Of a stretch of DNA of 64,000 nt, positions 1 to 9,214 are shown piece after piece. Both the position numbers and the translations under genes were made by a program. The notes beneath the pieces are model-generated. The model did no database searches and had not been told where the DNA came from. It saw only the letters and a program-made list of their open reading frames with translations. Position 1 is the stretch's first letter. Every line of letters starts with the position of its first letter. This DNA is from Salinisphaera japonica YTM-1 (lineage in GTDB: Bacteria > Pseudomonadota > Gammaproteobacteria > Nevskiales > Salinisphaeraceae): assembly GCF_003788585.1 (NCBI RefSeq), contig NZ_AYKG01000007.1, positions 1 to 64,000 on the forward strand. Direction: 5' to 3'.

Positions 1-5
1 CGGTT

Positions 6-52
6 ACTTTCGTTTGGACAAGCAAACGAAAGTGACTCGCGCTGCAGCGCGA
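6..52. repeat. Palindromic sequence at the left window edge
   Basis: An 11-bp perfect inverted repeat (6-16 with 23-33, 6-nt loop) is followed at once by a 16-bp perfect palindrome (37-52). The first part resembles the ACTTTC...GAAAGT intergenic palindromes dispersed in many proteobacterial genomes. It lies beyond the 3' end of the minus-strand class II aldolase gene and could also act as a hairpin terminator, but there is no T-tract on the minus strand. The element may continue past the window edge. Confidence 0.5.
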
Positions 53-141
53 AACCGCACGGTTAAAGCGGCTCGTGGGTGCTAAAAGAGCTCGTAGGCG
101 GTCGAAATTTCGAACGGCCGGCAAGACACGATCAGAGTAAG

Positions 142-897
142 CTACCGCGCGTAATCACTCCCCATGCGCTCCAACTTACGCAATAACGCCGGCCAGGCCA
201 GCTTGCCGGCCGCCCCAAGCCCCTTGGCCTGTTCGGCGGTGGTGTCGAGCGCGGCCTGGGACGGCATGTGGCCGGGGCCCATGGCCAGGGTTTTGACCTG
301 GATTTCACAGGCTTTCATCAGAAAATACATATAGATGAAGGCCTCGCCGACGTTGCGCCCCACGGTCAGCGTGCCGTGATTACGCAGCAGCAGGATGTCG
401 TGATCGCCCAGGTCGGCGACCAAGCGCTCGCGCTCGTCCAGATCCAGCGCCACGCCTTCGTATTCGTGGAAGGCGATATGGGGCCGCACGAGCATGGCGG
501 TCTGGGACAGTGGCAGGACACCCTCGGGATGGGCGCTGACAGCCACGCCGTCAGCAGCGTGCAGGTGCAATACGGCACCGGCTTCTTCGCGCGCCATATG
601 GACCGCGCTATGGATGGTGAAGCCGGCGGGGTTAACGTTGTTGGTGGCGCCCGGGTCAACGATGGTGCCGTTCTCGTCGACCTTGACCAGCGACGAGGCG
701 GTGATTTCGTCGAACAGCCAGCCGTAGGGATTGATGAGGAAATGATGCTCGGGCCCCGGCACACGGGCTGAGAGATGGGTGAACACGAGATCGTCCCACC
801 CATAGAGCGATACCAGGCGATAGGCGGCGGCCAGATCGACACGGGCCTGCCATTCGGCGTCGGTCATGTGATCGGGTTTGGGTTGGGTTTCGGCCAT
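142..897 (-). CDS. Class II aldolase/adducin family protein
   Basis: A 251-aa cytoplasmic protein of the class II aldolase/adducin fold. The zinc-site motif HLH (His111, His113) in the segment VLHLHAADG and a third ligand His174 in LRNHGTLTVG are present, as is the early motif FTHLSARVPG. The ATG at 897 is chosen because GGAG lies 7-8 nt upstream and homologues begin near it; the frame stays open upstream, but that extension is arginine/proline-rich and unlike protein. The family includes fuculose-, ribulose- and rhamnulose-phosphate aldolases and epimerases, but no sugar operon surrounds this gene, so the substrate is unknown. It is divergent from the thiolase/glutaryl-CoA dehydrogenase pair. 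Confidence 0.85.
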   Translation of the reverse strand: MAETQPKPDHMTDAEWQARVDLAAAYRLVSLYGWDDLVFTHLSARVPGPEHHFLINPYGWLFDEITASSLVKVDENGTIVDPGATNNVNPAGFTIHSAVHMAREEAGAVLHLHAADGVAVSAHPEGVLPLSQTAMLVRPHIAFHEYEGVALDLDERERLVADLGDHDILLLRNHGTLTVGRNVGEAFIYMYFLMKACEIQVKTLAMGPGHMPSQAALDTTAEQAKGLGAAGKLAWPALLRKLERMGSDYAR

Positions 898-1076
898 GAC
901 AAGCTCCGGCGGTGCGCGTGGTTTGAAAACAACCCGGGCGCTCCGCGCCGGGCGTGGATCCACGCTAGGCGGGCTGCGCCACGGCGTCCATGCGACCAAC
1001 GGCGAGTCGCATCACGGCTTGATCTGCGTTAAAACGAAACACTGTTTCGAATTAATTCATCGGAAACCTGGCGATC
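898..1076. promoter_or_regulatory. Divergent intergenic region with two palindromes
   Basis: This 179-bp gap separates the divergent aldolase and thiolase genes and must hold both promoters. It contains a 14-bp perfect palindrome at 952-965 (GCGTGGATCCACGC) and an inverted repeat CGAAAC-ACT-GTTTCG at 1035-1049, 28 bp ahead of the thiolase start. Both are candidate operators; no regulator gene is adjacent and no assignment is made. Confidence 0.4.
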
Positions 1077-2279
1077 ATGCTCGATGCTTATATCTACGAC
1101 GGCCTGCGGAGTCCGTTCGGCCGTCATGGCGGCGCGCTGGCCTCGGTTCGGCCAGATGACCTGCTGGCCACGGTCATGCGCACGCTCATCGAGCGCAATT
1201 CGTTCGCCGGTGAGCGCTTCGAGGACGTGACGATCGGCTGTACCAACCAGGCTGGCGAGGATGCGCGCAACGTGGCACGTCATGCCGCACTGCTGGCGGG
1301 CCTGCCCGTTTCTGTGGCTGCACAGACCGTCAACCGGCTGTGTGGCAGCGGGCTGTCGGCGATCATCGGCAGTGCCCGCGCGATCACCGTGGGCGAGGCC
1401 GAGCTGACAATTGCCGGCGGGGTCGAGTCGATGAGCCGGGCGCCGTTCGTCATGGCCAAGGCCGAGAGCGCTTACAGCCGCTCGATGCCGATGTTCGACA
1501 GCACCATCGGCGCGCGTTTTCCCAACCCCGCGGTGCTTGCGGCATTCGGCGGCGACACGATGCCCGAGACCGGACAGAACGTGGCCAGTGCCCATGATCT
1601 GGCGCGCACGGATATCGATGCGTTTGCGGCCCAGTCGCAGGCTCGCTACGAGGCGGCGCGGCTGGCCGGTTTCTATGACGCCGAGCTATGCCCGATCACC
1701 GTGTCCGGCGGGCGTAAATCGCCGGATATCGTCGTCGACGCCGACGAGCATCCCCGGCCCGGTACCACGGCCGAGAAACTGGCCAAACTACCGCCGATCG
1801 TGGATGGCCAGGCCGTAACGGCGGGCAACGCCTCGGGCGTCAACGACGGTGCGGGCGCGGTCATTCTGGGCTCGCGGGCCGCGGGCGAAGCCGCCGGTAT
1901 GGCGCCTCGCGCGCGGCTGATCGCCGGTGGCGTGATCGGCGTGCCGCCGCGGGTGATGGGCCTGGGGCCGGTCGGTGCGATCAACAAGGTACTGGATCGG
2001 GCAGGGCTCACGTTGGCCGATATGGACGTCATCGAAATCAACGAGGCCTTCGCGGCGCAGGTGCTGGGGTGTTGTCGTGAGCTTGGGCTGTCGCCCGATG
2101 ATCCACGCCTGAATCCCAACGGCGGTGCCATCGCCGTGGGCCATCCGCTGGGGGCCTCGGGTGTGCGGGTCGCGCTCACCGCGCTGCGCCAGCTCGAAGC
2201 CATCAACGGGCGCTATGCCGTGGTCAGCCTGTGTATCGGCATCGGCCAGGGCGTGGCGTTACTGATCGCCCGCGACTGA
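1077..2279 (+). CDS. Thiolase (acetyl-CoA acyltransferase, PcaF-like)
   Basis: A 400-aa thiolase of full family length. The nucleophilic Cys89 lies in NRLCGSGLSAI, the catalytic His356 in GHPLGASG and the second catalytic Cys386 in SLCIGIGQG. The N-terminus (YDGLRSPFGRHGGALASVRPDD) resembles 3-oxoadipyl-CoA thiolases of the PcaF/PaaJ group, although a general acetoacetyl-CoA thiolase role is equally possible. It is 34 bp upstream of glutaryl-CoA dehydrogenase on the same strand, so the pair probably forms an operon. Such pairs degrade glutaryl-CoA-type intermediates from lysine, tryptophan or aromatic compounds to acetyl-CoA. Confidence 0.9.
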   Translation: MLDAYIYDGLRSPFGRHGGALASVRPDDLLATVMRTLIERNSFAGERFEDVTIGCTNQAGEDARNVARHAALLAGLPVSVAAQTVNRLCGSGLSAIIGSARAITVGEAELTIAGGVESMSRAPFVMAKAESAYSRSMPMFDSTIGARFPNPAVLAAFGGDTMPETGQNVASAHDLARTDIDAFAAQSQARYEAARLAGFYDAELCPITVSGGRKSPDIVVDADEHPRPGTTAEKLAKLPPIVDGQAVTAGNASGVNDGAGAVILGSRAAGEAAGMAPRARLIAGGVIGVPPRVMGLGPVGAINKVLDRAGLTLADMDVIEINEAFAAQVLGCCRELGLSPDDPRLNPNGGAIAVGHPLGASGVRVALTALRQLEAINGRYAVVSLCIGIGQGVALLIARD

Positions 2280-2313
2280 ATACTTTTCTCCTTAACTTGC
2301 CACGAGAGACTGC

Positions 2314-3480
2314 ATGAAATCGTTCACCTGGTCCGACCCGCTGAGCCTGGATGCCCAGCTTGATGAAGACGAGCGCATGATCCGCGACGCGGCCCATGAC
2401 TACTGCCAGAACAGCCTCAAGCCGCGAGTGCTGGAAGCCAATCGCCACGAGATCTTCCACCGCGAGATCATGACCGAGATGGGCGAACTGGGCATGCTCG
2501 GCGCCACGGTCGACGAGGCCTATGGCGGTGCCGGGCTCAATCATGTGTGTTACGGGCTGATCGCGCGTGAAGTCGAGGCGGTGGATTCGGGCTATCGTTC
2601 GGCCATGAGCGTGCAGTCGTCGTTGGTGATGTTTCCGATCGAGACGTTCGCCAGCGAGGCAGTCAAGCAGCGCTATCTGCCCAAACTGGCCACCGGCGAA
2701 TCGGTGGGCTGTTTCGGCCTGACCGAGCCCGACCACGGTTCGGACCCGGGTTCGATGTCGACCAAGGCGAAAAAAGTCCACGGCGGCTATGTCCTGAACG
2801 GTGCCAAGACCTGGATCACCAATTCCCCGATCGCTGACGTGGCGGTCGTCTGGGCCAATCTTGACGGCAAGATCGCCGGTTTCGTCGTCGAGCGCGATTT
2901 TGGCGGCATGACCACCCCCAAGCTCGAGGGCAAGTTCTCGTTGCGGGCCTCGATCACCGGCCAGATTCTGCTTGATGACTGCTTCGTGCCGGAAGAAAAC
3001 CGGCTTGACGTTACCGGCCTCAAGGGCCCGTTCTCGTGCTTGAACAAGGCGCGCTACGGCATCGCCTGGGGCAGCATGGGGGCGGCCGAGTTCTGTTGGC
3101 ACGCCGCGCGTGACTACACGCTCGATCGTAAGCAGTTCGGCCGGCCGCTGGCGGCCACCCAGCTCATCCAGAAGAAACTGGCCGACATGAGCACCGAAAT
3201 CACTTTGGGCCTGCAGGGCGCGCTACGCCTGGGCCGGCTGATGGATCAGGGCGAATGGGCACCAGAAATGGTCTCGATGATGAAGCGCAACAACTGTGGC
3301 AAGGCGCTGGATATCGCCCGCATGAGCCGCGACATGCACGGCGGCAACGGTATTTCTGATGAATATCACGTGATTCGCCACGTGATGAACCTGGAGGCGG
3401 TCAATACCTACGAGGGCACACATGATGTCCACGCCCTGATTCTGGGGCGGGCTCAGACGGGTATTCAGGCCTTCGGATAA
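2314..3480 (+). CDS. gcdH: Glutaryl-CoA dehydrogenase
   Basis: A 388-aa FAD-dependent acyl-CoA dehydrogenase that oxidises and decarboxylates glutaryl-CoA to crotonyl-CoA. The sequence is collinear with GcdH: the segment [16 protein letters not shown] in the middle domain, [11 protein letters not shown] next, and the C-terminal motif [15 protein letters not shown], which contains the catalytic Glu367 and a glycine-glutamine-rich tail typical of glutaryl-CoA dehydrogenases rather than short-chain dehydrogenases. It follows the thiolase gene directly. Electrons would pass to electron-transfer flavoprotein, which is not encoded in the window. Confidence 0.94.
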   Translation: MKSFTWSDPLSLDAQLDEDERMIRDAAHDYCQNSLKPRVLEANRHEIFHREIMTEMGELGMLGATVDEAYGGAGLNHVCYGLIAREVEAVDSGYRSAMSVQSSLVMFPIETFASEAVKQRYLPKLATGESVGCFGLTEPDHGSDPGSMSTKAKKVHGGYVLNGAKTWITNSPIADVAVVWANLDGKIAGFVVERDFGGMTTPKLEGKFSLRASITGQILLDDCFVPEENRLDVTGLKGPFSCLNKARYGIAWGSMGAAEFCWHAARDYTLDRKQFGRPLAATQLIQKKLADMSTEITLGLQGALRLGRLMDQGEWAPEMVSMMKRNNCGKALDIARMSRDMHGGNGISDEYHVIRHVMNLEAVNTYEGTHDVHALILGRAQTGIQAFG

Positions 3481-3482
3481 CA

Positions 3483-3502
3483 AGCGCCGGCGGGCCGGCG
3501 CT
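3483..3502. terminator. Hairpin between gcdH and convergent lipoprotein gene
   Basis: Perfect 8-bp stem (AGCGCCGG / CCGGCGCT) with a 4-nt loop immediately after the gcdH stop codon. There is no T-tract on either strand, so it may be a processing or weak bidirectional termination structure. Confidence 0.4.
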
Positions 3503-3524
3503 GATGGCGATCGGCCCGTGCCCG

Positions 3525-3977
3525 CTACTCGCCGTCGTCGTAACTCTGGCTGCTGGCGCCGCCGCTGCGATTGTAGTTACGTACGTCCTGGCTCAGTTTC
3601 TGTGTGGCGCGTTGTTGTTCAAGTGTGCGTTGACGTTCGACCGTTGCGGGTTGTCGACCATCGATTGCCGAACTGCTGTCGTCGGGCTCGCTAGTGCGGT
3701 TGTAGGCATCCACATCACGGGCCAGATTCCGGGCTGCCGGATCAGCCGAGTGGTCGTTGGCCGGCGTACGGTTGGCGTTATTCAACGCCGGTGCGCTTGT
3801 CTTGCTTTGTGCGTTGTATTGATCGATTTGAGTGCCTATCGTGTTCTGATCCTTAATCTCCGAGGGTGTGCCATCGATCGTGGCTTTTGCAGCAGGCTCT
3901 GAGTGAGAGGCGCATGCGCTCAGACCACCAAGAATAGAAAGCAATAAACAATAGGTTAACCGTCTGTTGTTATTCAT
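3525..3977 (-). CDS. Small lipoprotein with three YN-motif repeats
   Basis: A predicted lipoprotein of 150 aa. The ATG at 3977 is preceded by AGGGG at good spacing, and the N-terminus MNNNRRLTYCLLLSILGG leads to a lipobox LSAC. The mature part is hydrophilic, rich in Ala, Ser, Asn and Gln, and contains three copies of a short motif ending in YN: TQIDQYN, LARDVDAYN and LSQDVRNYN. The next gene upstream encodes a paralogue with the same three motifs. I do not recognise the family. It is transcribed separately from the paralogue, because an intrinsic terminator lies between them. Confidence 0.75.
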   Translation of the reverse strand: MNNNRRLTYCLLLSILGGLSACASHSEPAAKATIDGTPSEIKDQNTIGTQIDQYNAQSKTSAPALNNANRTPANDHSADPAARNLARDVDAYNRTSEPDDSSSAIDGRQPATVERQRTLEQQRATQKLSQDVRNYNRSGGASSQSYDDGE

Positions 3978-4075
3978 ATTTTCCCCTTTAAAAGATTTAA
4001 TTGTTTTATACAAGGTAAATATGATATCCGCTTTTCTTGTCGGGCGCTGTTATACGATTGGCCGACACCGAGACA

Positions 4076-4106
4076 CAAAAAAGCCGGGGTGTGTCCACCC
4101 CGGCTT
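4076..4106 (-). terminator. Intrinsic terminator of the YN-motif exported protein gene
   Basis: Perfect 11-bp stem (4081-4091 with 4096-4106), 4-nt loop, followed on the minus strand by six or more T residues (the A-run at 4077-4082 on the plus strand). Confidence 0.9.
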
Positions 4107-4133
4107 CTATCGACTGGCTATTTGTTGCCGACG

Positions 4134-4580
4134 TTACTGAATCATGGCGCTTGATTGGCCGATCCCGTCCAGCGAGCCGCCGGTCTGGTTGAAGCGCGTG
4201 ATTTCGCGTCCCAGTGCCAGGGCCTGACGGTTGGGGCCGTTGCTGTAATTGGTTGTATCGCTCACCGGGCGGAGTTCGCCGTTATACGCGCGGATATCGA
4301 AAGCCAGGCGTCGAGCCGCCGGCGTGACTGGCGTATTGGTCACCGCAGTCGCGTCAATGGCGCTCGGCGCGACTGCGCCGGTGTTGGGCCGCGTGTTGTA
4401 GGCATCGATTGCGTTGGCCAGGCGCGCGGTACTCGCACTTTGGCTGGCCGCCGCCACGCTCGGCGAGGCGGGCGCTGTCGTTTTTGTCTGCATCGCCTCG
4501 AGCGTCTCCTGCTGGGCGAACGCTGTAACGCTGGTCAGCAGCAGGGTGGTCGTCAAAAGAGCGTATGTCTTAAAAGCCAT
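4134..4580 (-). CDS. Small exported protein with three YN-motif repeats (paralogue)
   Basis: A 148-aa protein with a cleavable signal peptide (MAFKTYALLTTTLLLTSVTAFA, then QQE) and no lipobox. The ATG at 4580 is chosen for GGAGG seven nt upstream; a TTG six bases earlier would sit too close to it. Three motifs, LANAIDAYN, LAFDIRAYN and LGREITRFN, match those of the neighbouring lipoprotein, and the second is embedded in a shared PAARxLAxDxxAYN block. A periplasmic or secreted location is predicted; function unknown. The two genes look like a tandem duplication in which one copy keeps a lipid anchor. Confidence 0.75.
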   Translation of the reverse strand: MAFKTYALLTTTLLLTSVTAFAQQETLEAMQTKTTAPASPSVAAASQSASTARLANAIDAYNTRPNTGAVAPSAIDATAVTNTPVTPAARRLAFDIRAYNGELRPVSDTTNYSNGPNRQALALGREITRFNQTGGSLDGIGQSSAMIQ

Positions 4581-5223
4581 GTCCAAACCTCCAATGAAGC
4601 CGGTGTCGATACATCAGGCTTCTGAATCTGGAGCGAACTATACGACTTTAGATGTATTGACACAAAGCGGCTGATTTATATTTCTATTAAGCCTATGTGT
4701 TGTTGCGGCGGGCATTTCGTGGTTCGGCATCGAAAAACAAAACCATTCAAAGGGTTATGTATTTCGGTGTGACACAACGCCACGGGCCGCGGTCGATTCG
4801 CGCGGATGCAGCTCGCGCAAAATGACATTGAAATACTGTTTTAGATGCGCCGTATTGGCTCGATAGTCTTACGCTTTAGTCGAAGTTGGCAACGACTCGC
4901 GAGCGCGTCGGCGCCGATATCTCAGCGCGAATAGTGTGGCGTACGAGCGTATCGGCGGCCAGTCGGGCTACACCTTTTGGCTTATATATTTTGAATGTCT
5001 TGGCGGCGAGCGTTCTGTTGGAGTGCGATAAGAGACTGTTTTTTATAAATTTTTAAAGATTGGCCGATGGTCGGCCGGTTTTGGCCGGTCTGCGTTGGGA
5101 GCATCCCTGTTTGCGCCGGCCGAGCGCGGCGCGCATACCCATGCAAAGACGTTGGGTTTGCCCGGCATCGTTTCGGGGTCGACAAGGCGTTTCCTATTCG
5201 CAAACGTTCAGCGGGAGAGCACC
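4581..5223. other. 643-bp intergenic region, no gene recognised
   Basis: This stretch is less GC-rich than its surroundings, with an AT-rich patch around 4975-5060. It must carry the promoter of the leftward YN-motif gene and of the rightward small membrane protein. No RNA gene, repeat or convincing promoter pair was identified. Confidence 0.5.
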
Positions 5224-5460
5224 ATGAACAAGTCCGGTATTGCCATCGCCACGGTCGGCGCGATCCAGCTCGTCTTGAGCAGCCTGCTGCTGTTTTTCTT
5301 CGCCCAGACCAGCGGCACGAATTTTTCGACCTACTGGTCGGCCAGCGGCTGGACGATCTGGTACCCACAATACGTGGCCGGCGCCACGCTCATCGTCGTG
5401 GGCCTGGTCATTCTGTTCGTGACGCCTGGCGAGCCAGGCAAGTCTCGGACCGCGCGTTAG
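5224..5460 (+). CDS. Small two-helix membrane protein
   Basis: A 78-aa hydrophobic protein starting at an ATG preceded by GGGAG. Two membrane segments are visible, about residues 5-27 and 50-67, separated by a short aromatic-rich loop (FSTYWSASGWTIWYPQY). The C-terminus is short and basic. I do not recognise the family. It is convergent with the MscS-type channel gene, 31 bp away. Confidence 0.6.
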   Translation: MNKSGIAIATVGAIQLVLSSLLLFFFAQTSGTNFSTYWSASGWTIWYPQYVAGATLIVVGLVILFVTPGEPGKSRTAR

Positions 5461-5491
5461 GACATTATTTACGGGAGAACGCCCCGATGTC

Positions 5492-7786
5492 TCACCCGCC
5501 GTCGGGTGAGGGGGCGTTGTCGATCGGCCAGTCGAGGTTGGTCGGCGTGGATTCGGTGTCGCTCGGCTTGCCGCGCTTGTCGAAACGCGCGCCGCCGGCG
5601 GCTTCCATCGATACACTCATGCGCGGTGCACCGATATTGATGTACTCGGCCTCCATTCGGCGCTTGAGCGCCAGGTTGAAGGCACGTGAGACATCCCACT
5701 GATACTCGGGCGCGGTCCGCAGGCGCATGCGCAGAATCGGTGAGCCGTTGTCGAACTCGTGTATGCCCTGCATTTCCAGGTGTGAGCGGATCAGGCCGCG
5801 CATGAACGGGTCTCGGTGCAGGTCAGCGGCGGTCTTGCGCATCAGCTCGATCGCGTCATCGATACGCAGGTCATGCGGGATACGAATCTTCATGAGCGCG
5901 ATCCCGAACTGTCGCGACATGTTGTGGATGGCATCGATATGCGAAAACGTCGTGATATGCACGACGCCGTCCAGGTCGCGCAGGCGCACCGTGCGCAGGT
6001 TCAGGCCTTCAACGGTGCCCATATAGCCGTTCATTTCGACGAAATCACCCACCGCCAGCGAATCCTCGATGAGGATGAAGATACCGGTGATCAGATCGGC
6101 GACCAACGACTGGGCGCCAAAGCCCAGCGCAATCCCGATCACGCCGGCGCCGGCCAGCAGCGGGGTGACGTTGACGCCGAGATTGGCCAAGCCGGCGATA
6201 CTGGCGATGATCAGAATCGTGAACAGCGCGATATTGCGGATCATCGGTGTGATGGTCTGTGCGCGATTGCTGTTGCGTCGGCGTCCGCGGGCATCCTTGC
6301 CGTGCAGCGCGCGATGAATGGCGCCGTCCACGGCGATCCACACGAGCCAGGCGATGAGTACGGTCAGGCCGATACGAATCAGGGCATGGCCGATTTGAGA
6401 GCTGGTCGCCCCGGGCTCGCCAATGCCAAACAGCGAAAACCCCCAGACCCGCAGCGAGAGATCAGCGAACATCACCCAGACCGCGCAATGCGCGAGTGTG
6501 AAACCCAGATGACGCAGCCGGTTGGCGAAATGGCTTTTGAGCGTGCGGCGTGCTGCCCGCTCGTGTTGACGTCGAATGACGCCGGCGACCACCAGGGCAA
6601 GCACGAGAAAGACGGTACAGACCATGGCGCGGGCAAAGGCGGCATCGGTTTCGCCGCCGGTCACGAAGATCGCCACCAGCGAGGCGATGACCAGCAGCAG
6701 CGCCGGTACGTGCCACAGCCGGGCCGCAAACGTCACCAGATCGCGAAAATTGTTGTTCAGCCGGTTTTTCAGGCGTCGGTTACTGATCAGATGCGCGACC
6801 GGCCGGCGGATACGGATGACCAGAATGCCGCTCAACACGGCGGCCACGATATTGGCGGACACCGACAGCCAGTCCGACAGGCTGTATCCCAGTAGGCCGA
6901 TCATGCGGTTGCTGTTGACGGCATCGCCGAATGCAACCAGCGCGCCAATGAAAAACAGCGGCACCAGCGCCTTGTCATGAAGAATCGATACCGCCACCCG
7001 GCGATGCCCGCGCGTGAACAGGGCGATCACGACATCGAAGACGGTCGAGAGCAGGCGACCACACAGCGCGACATAAGCCAGAACCAGCAACGTCGCGCGT
7101 GCCGGTGTCGCCGTTTGCAGCAGGCGCACGCTGGCCAGTAGCAGTCCGAACGTGAAAAGCCAGGGAAAGACACGGCGCATGAAATGCGCGAGCAGCATCC
7201 ATGGTCGCGGCTCCGGCGGCAGCACAAGCGGCCAGCCGCGATAAACGAACAGCCGTCGCGCCGCGGCCATCAGCCCGGCCAGCAGCGTGGCCCATATCAT
7301 AAGACCGATACCGATCTCGCCGAGGTTGCGGGCCAGGGCGCGTCGTTCGGTCTGGGCGATCAGCTCGTTGGCGCCGGCGGCGGCATTACTGGCGTGTGCT
7401 TCCCACACGGCTATCGGTGAGTCGTTGCTGGTCGACTGCGACGACAGATCTGAAAACGAATCGGCCAGAGCGCCGAGCAGGCCGCCGCTGGTGGTGACCG
7501 AGGTCTTGTTCTGGTCGGCTTCGGCCTCGGTGGTTTGCTTGAGCTGTTTGAGCTGCGTCAGGAGCGCGCGCCGCTCGTCCTTGTCTTCCAGTGTCTGGAT
7601 CACCTCATCCAGCGATGCCGAGAGCTGTTCGCTATCGGCCCGCTTGTTTTCCGAGCCTTGCCCGGCCAGCGACTCGACGCTGGCAATACCCTGTGCCGAT
7701 ACGCCGGTGCTGAACGTGGTGATCGCGGCGAACACGACAAGGAACAGGCCGGCAACTAATGGGCGAGGCGCCAATCGAAGCATCAT
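5492..7786 (-). CDS. Large MscS-family mechanosensitive channel (YbiO-like)
   Basis: A 764-aa inner-membrane channel that would release solutes on hypo-osmotic shock. A signal peptide (about 1-31, ending GVSAQ) precedes a hydrophilic periplasmic region with coiled-coil character, then about eight to ten membrane segments, and then the MscS core: the pore helix PLLAGAGVIGIALGFGAQ, the beta domain (ITGIFILIEDSLAVGDFVEMN) and the C-terminal alpha/beta domain. Length and arrangement match the E. coli YbiO group, not the short MscS. The tandem ATG start at 7786 has only a weak ribosome-binding site, but the signal peptide supports it. Confidence 0.88.
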   Translation of the reverse strand: MMLRLAPRPLVAGLFLVVFAAITTFSTGVSAQGIASVESLAGQGSENKRADSEQLSASLDEVIQTLEDKDERRALLTQLKQLKQTTEAEADQNKTSVTTSGGLLGALADSFSDLSSQSTSNDSPIAVWEAHASNAAAGANELIAQTERRALARNLGEIGIGLMIWATLLAGLMAAARRLFVYRGWPLVLPPEPRPWMLLAHFMRRVFPWLFTFGLLLASVRLLQTATPARATLLVLAYVALCGRLLSTVFDVVIALFTRGHRRVAVSILHDKALVPLFFIGALVAFGDAVNSNRMIGLLGYSLSDWLSVSANIVAAVLSGILVIRIRRPVAHLISNRRLKNRLNNNFRDLVTFAARLWHVPALLLVIASLVAIFVTGGETDAAFARAMVCTVFLVLALVVAGVIRRQHERAARRTLKSHFANRLRHLGFTLAHCAVWVMFADLSLRVWGFSLFGIGEPGATSSQIGHALIRIGLTVLIAWLVWIAVDGAIHRALHGKDARGRRRNSNRAQTITPMIRNIALFTILIIASIAGLANLGVNVTPLLAGAGVIGIALGFGAQSLVADLITGIFILIEDSLAVGDFVEMNGYMGTVEGLNLRTVRLRDLDGVVHITTFSHIDAIHNMSRQFGIALMKIRIPHDLRIDDAIELMRKTAADLHRDPFMRGLIRSHLEMQGIHEFDNGSPILRMRLRTAPEYQWDVSRAFNLALKRRMEAEYINIGAPRMSVSMEAAGGARFDKRGKPSDTESTPTNLDWPIDNAPSPDGG

Positions 7787-8242
7787 CGAACCGAGGTTGG
7801 AAGGAAAAAGCAGGCACGCGCGGCATCTGCCGATAGACGAAGTATCGAGCCCCGATCGTGTGCGAACAAGTCGACGGCGCGCTCGATTGTGTTTTCACCA
7901 TGCACAGATTTGATGAATTGTGCGCAATCGGCCGCGGCGTTTTGTCGCAGTTACCATAGCGATATCGACGGTCGCTCAGGCCTCGGCACGAGCACAATGC
8001 CGATGATTGCTTGGTCCAGGCGTGTCCGGTCGTTAGTCAGCGCTCTCATGGCCTCGCCTCAAGATTGACCGCGACTTAACCGCCCATGTATTTTGCTCAA
8101 CGTGAAACACGATTCGCGCAAGTGGTTCGTGCATTTCTACCGGGTCGGCGGCGGGTGCCGACCCCGCCGTTTTCACGAGCTTCGATAGCGCAGCCATCGC
8201 GATTCGCCGGTGGCCTCGATCGGCTCCAAGGCTTGAGACGCA
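7787..8242. promoter_or_regulatory. Divergent promoter region between channel gene and cyoA
   Basis: This 456-bp gap lies between the divergent channel and cyoABCD genes and must contain the oxidase promoter. No clear -35/-10 pair, FNR/ArcA-like site or RNA structure could be assigned with confidence. Confidence 0.35.
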
Positions 8243-9169
8243 ATGCTTAGAAACAGTCTTCGCTTGTTCGCGGGCGCGATGATGATCGGCCTTACGTTGC
8301 TGGTCAGCGGTTGCGACTTCAGCTACATGTCCACGATGGACCCGGTCGGGCCGATCGGTGAGACAGAGCGCGATATCACGCTGCTCACGATCCTGCTCAT
8401 GGCGTTCGTGTTCATCCCGATTCTGGGCATGACCATTGCCATCGCCTGGCGCTATCGCTCGACCAGCACCAGCTCCAAGTACACGCCGGACTGGGATCAC
8501 TCCTGGCTGGTGGAATTGTTTGCCTGGGGCGGGCCGATCATCATTCTCATCATCCTGGCGGTGATGACATGGATATCGACCCACGATCTGGATCCCTACA
8601 AGGCGATCGAGTCGGATGCCAAGCCGATCCGTATCGATGCCGTGGCAACCGACTGGAAATGGCTGTTCATCTATCCAGAGGAAGGTGTGGCCTCGGTCAA
8701 CGAGTTCGCCTTCCCCAAGAATGTGCCTCTGGAAATCCATCTGACGTCCAACTCGGTCATGAACGCATTCATGATCCAGCGCATGGGCACGCAGATCTTC
8801 GCCATGTCCGGCATGCAGACCAAACTGCATCTAATGTCGCGCGAAACGGGTAATTTCGATGGCGGCAACTATCAGTACACCGGCGACGGTTTCTCCAAGA
8901 TGCGTTTCCTGGCCCGGGCGATGACCGAAGACAATTATCAGCAATGGCTGGATCAGGTCCGCAGTCAGGGCAGTGCGATCGATCTGGCCAAATTCCAGAA
9001 ATTCGCCCAGCCCAGCGTAGCCGACGGCGTGACCTATTTCGCCCCGGTGCAGGACGGTTTGTTTGACAAGATCATCAACCAGTTCCGCGAGCCCGGCGCG
9101 CTGCCCGAGCAACAGATGGCCCCCGGCCACGGCGCGGGCGGCCATCAGGCTGCAACCGCCCATGAATGA
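8243..9169 (+). CDS. cyoA: Cytochrome o ubiquinol oxidase subunit II
   Basis: Subunit II of the bo3-type quinol oxidase, 308 aa. A lipobox LLVSGC (Cys24) follows the signal peptide, then two membrane helices (about 45-68 and 90-112) and the periplasmic cupredoxin domain with DWKWLFIYPEEG. The CxxxC copper-A ligands of cytochrome c oxidases are absent, as expected for a quinol oxidase. The tail is His/Ala/Gly-rich. First gene of cyoABCD. Confidence 0.96.
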   Translation: MLRNSLRLFAGAMMIGLTLLVSGCDFSYMSTMDPVGPIGETERDITLLTILLMAFVFIPILGMTIAIAWRYRSTSTSSKYTPDWDHSWLVELFAWGGPIIILIILAVMTWISTHDLDPYKAIESDAKPIRIDAVATDWKWLFIYPEEGVASVNEFAFPKNVPLEIHLTSNSVMNAFMIQRMGTQIFAMSGMQTKLHLMSRETGNFDGGNYQYTGDGFSKMRFLARAMTEDNYQQWLDQVRSQGSAIDLAKFQKFAQPSVADGVTYFAPVQDGLFDKIINQFREPGALPEQQMAPGHGAGGHQAATAHE

Positions 9170-9214
9170 GTTCGCCGCAAGCGATTTTCCGGTTCCCAGT
9201 GAGATGAAATCATC

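Noticed and set aside
4657-4682. TTGACA with TATATT downstream as a promoter
   Set aside because: The spacer is only 14 bp and the nearest plus-strand gene is more than 500 bp away.
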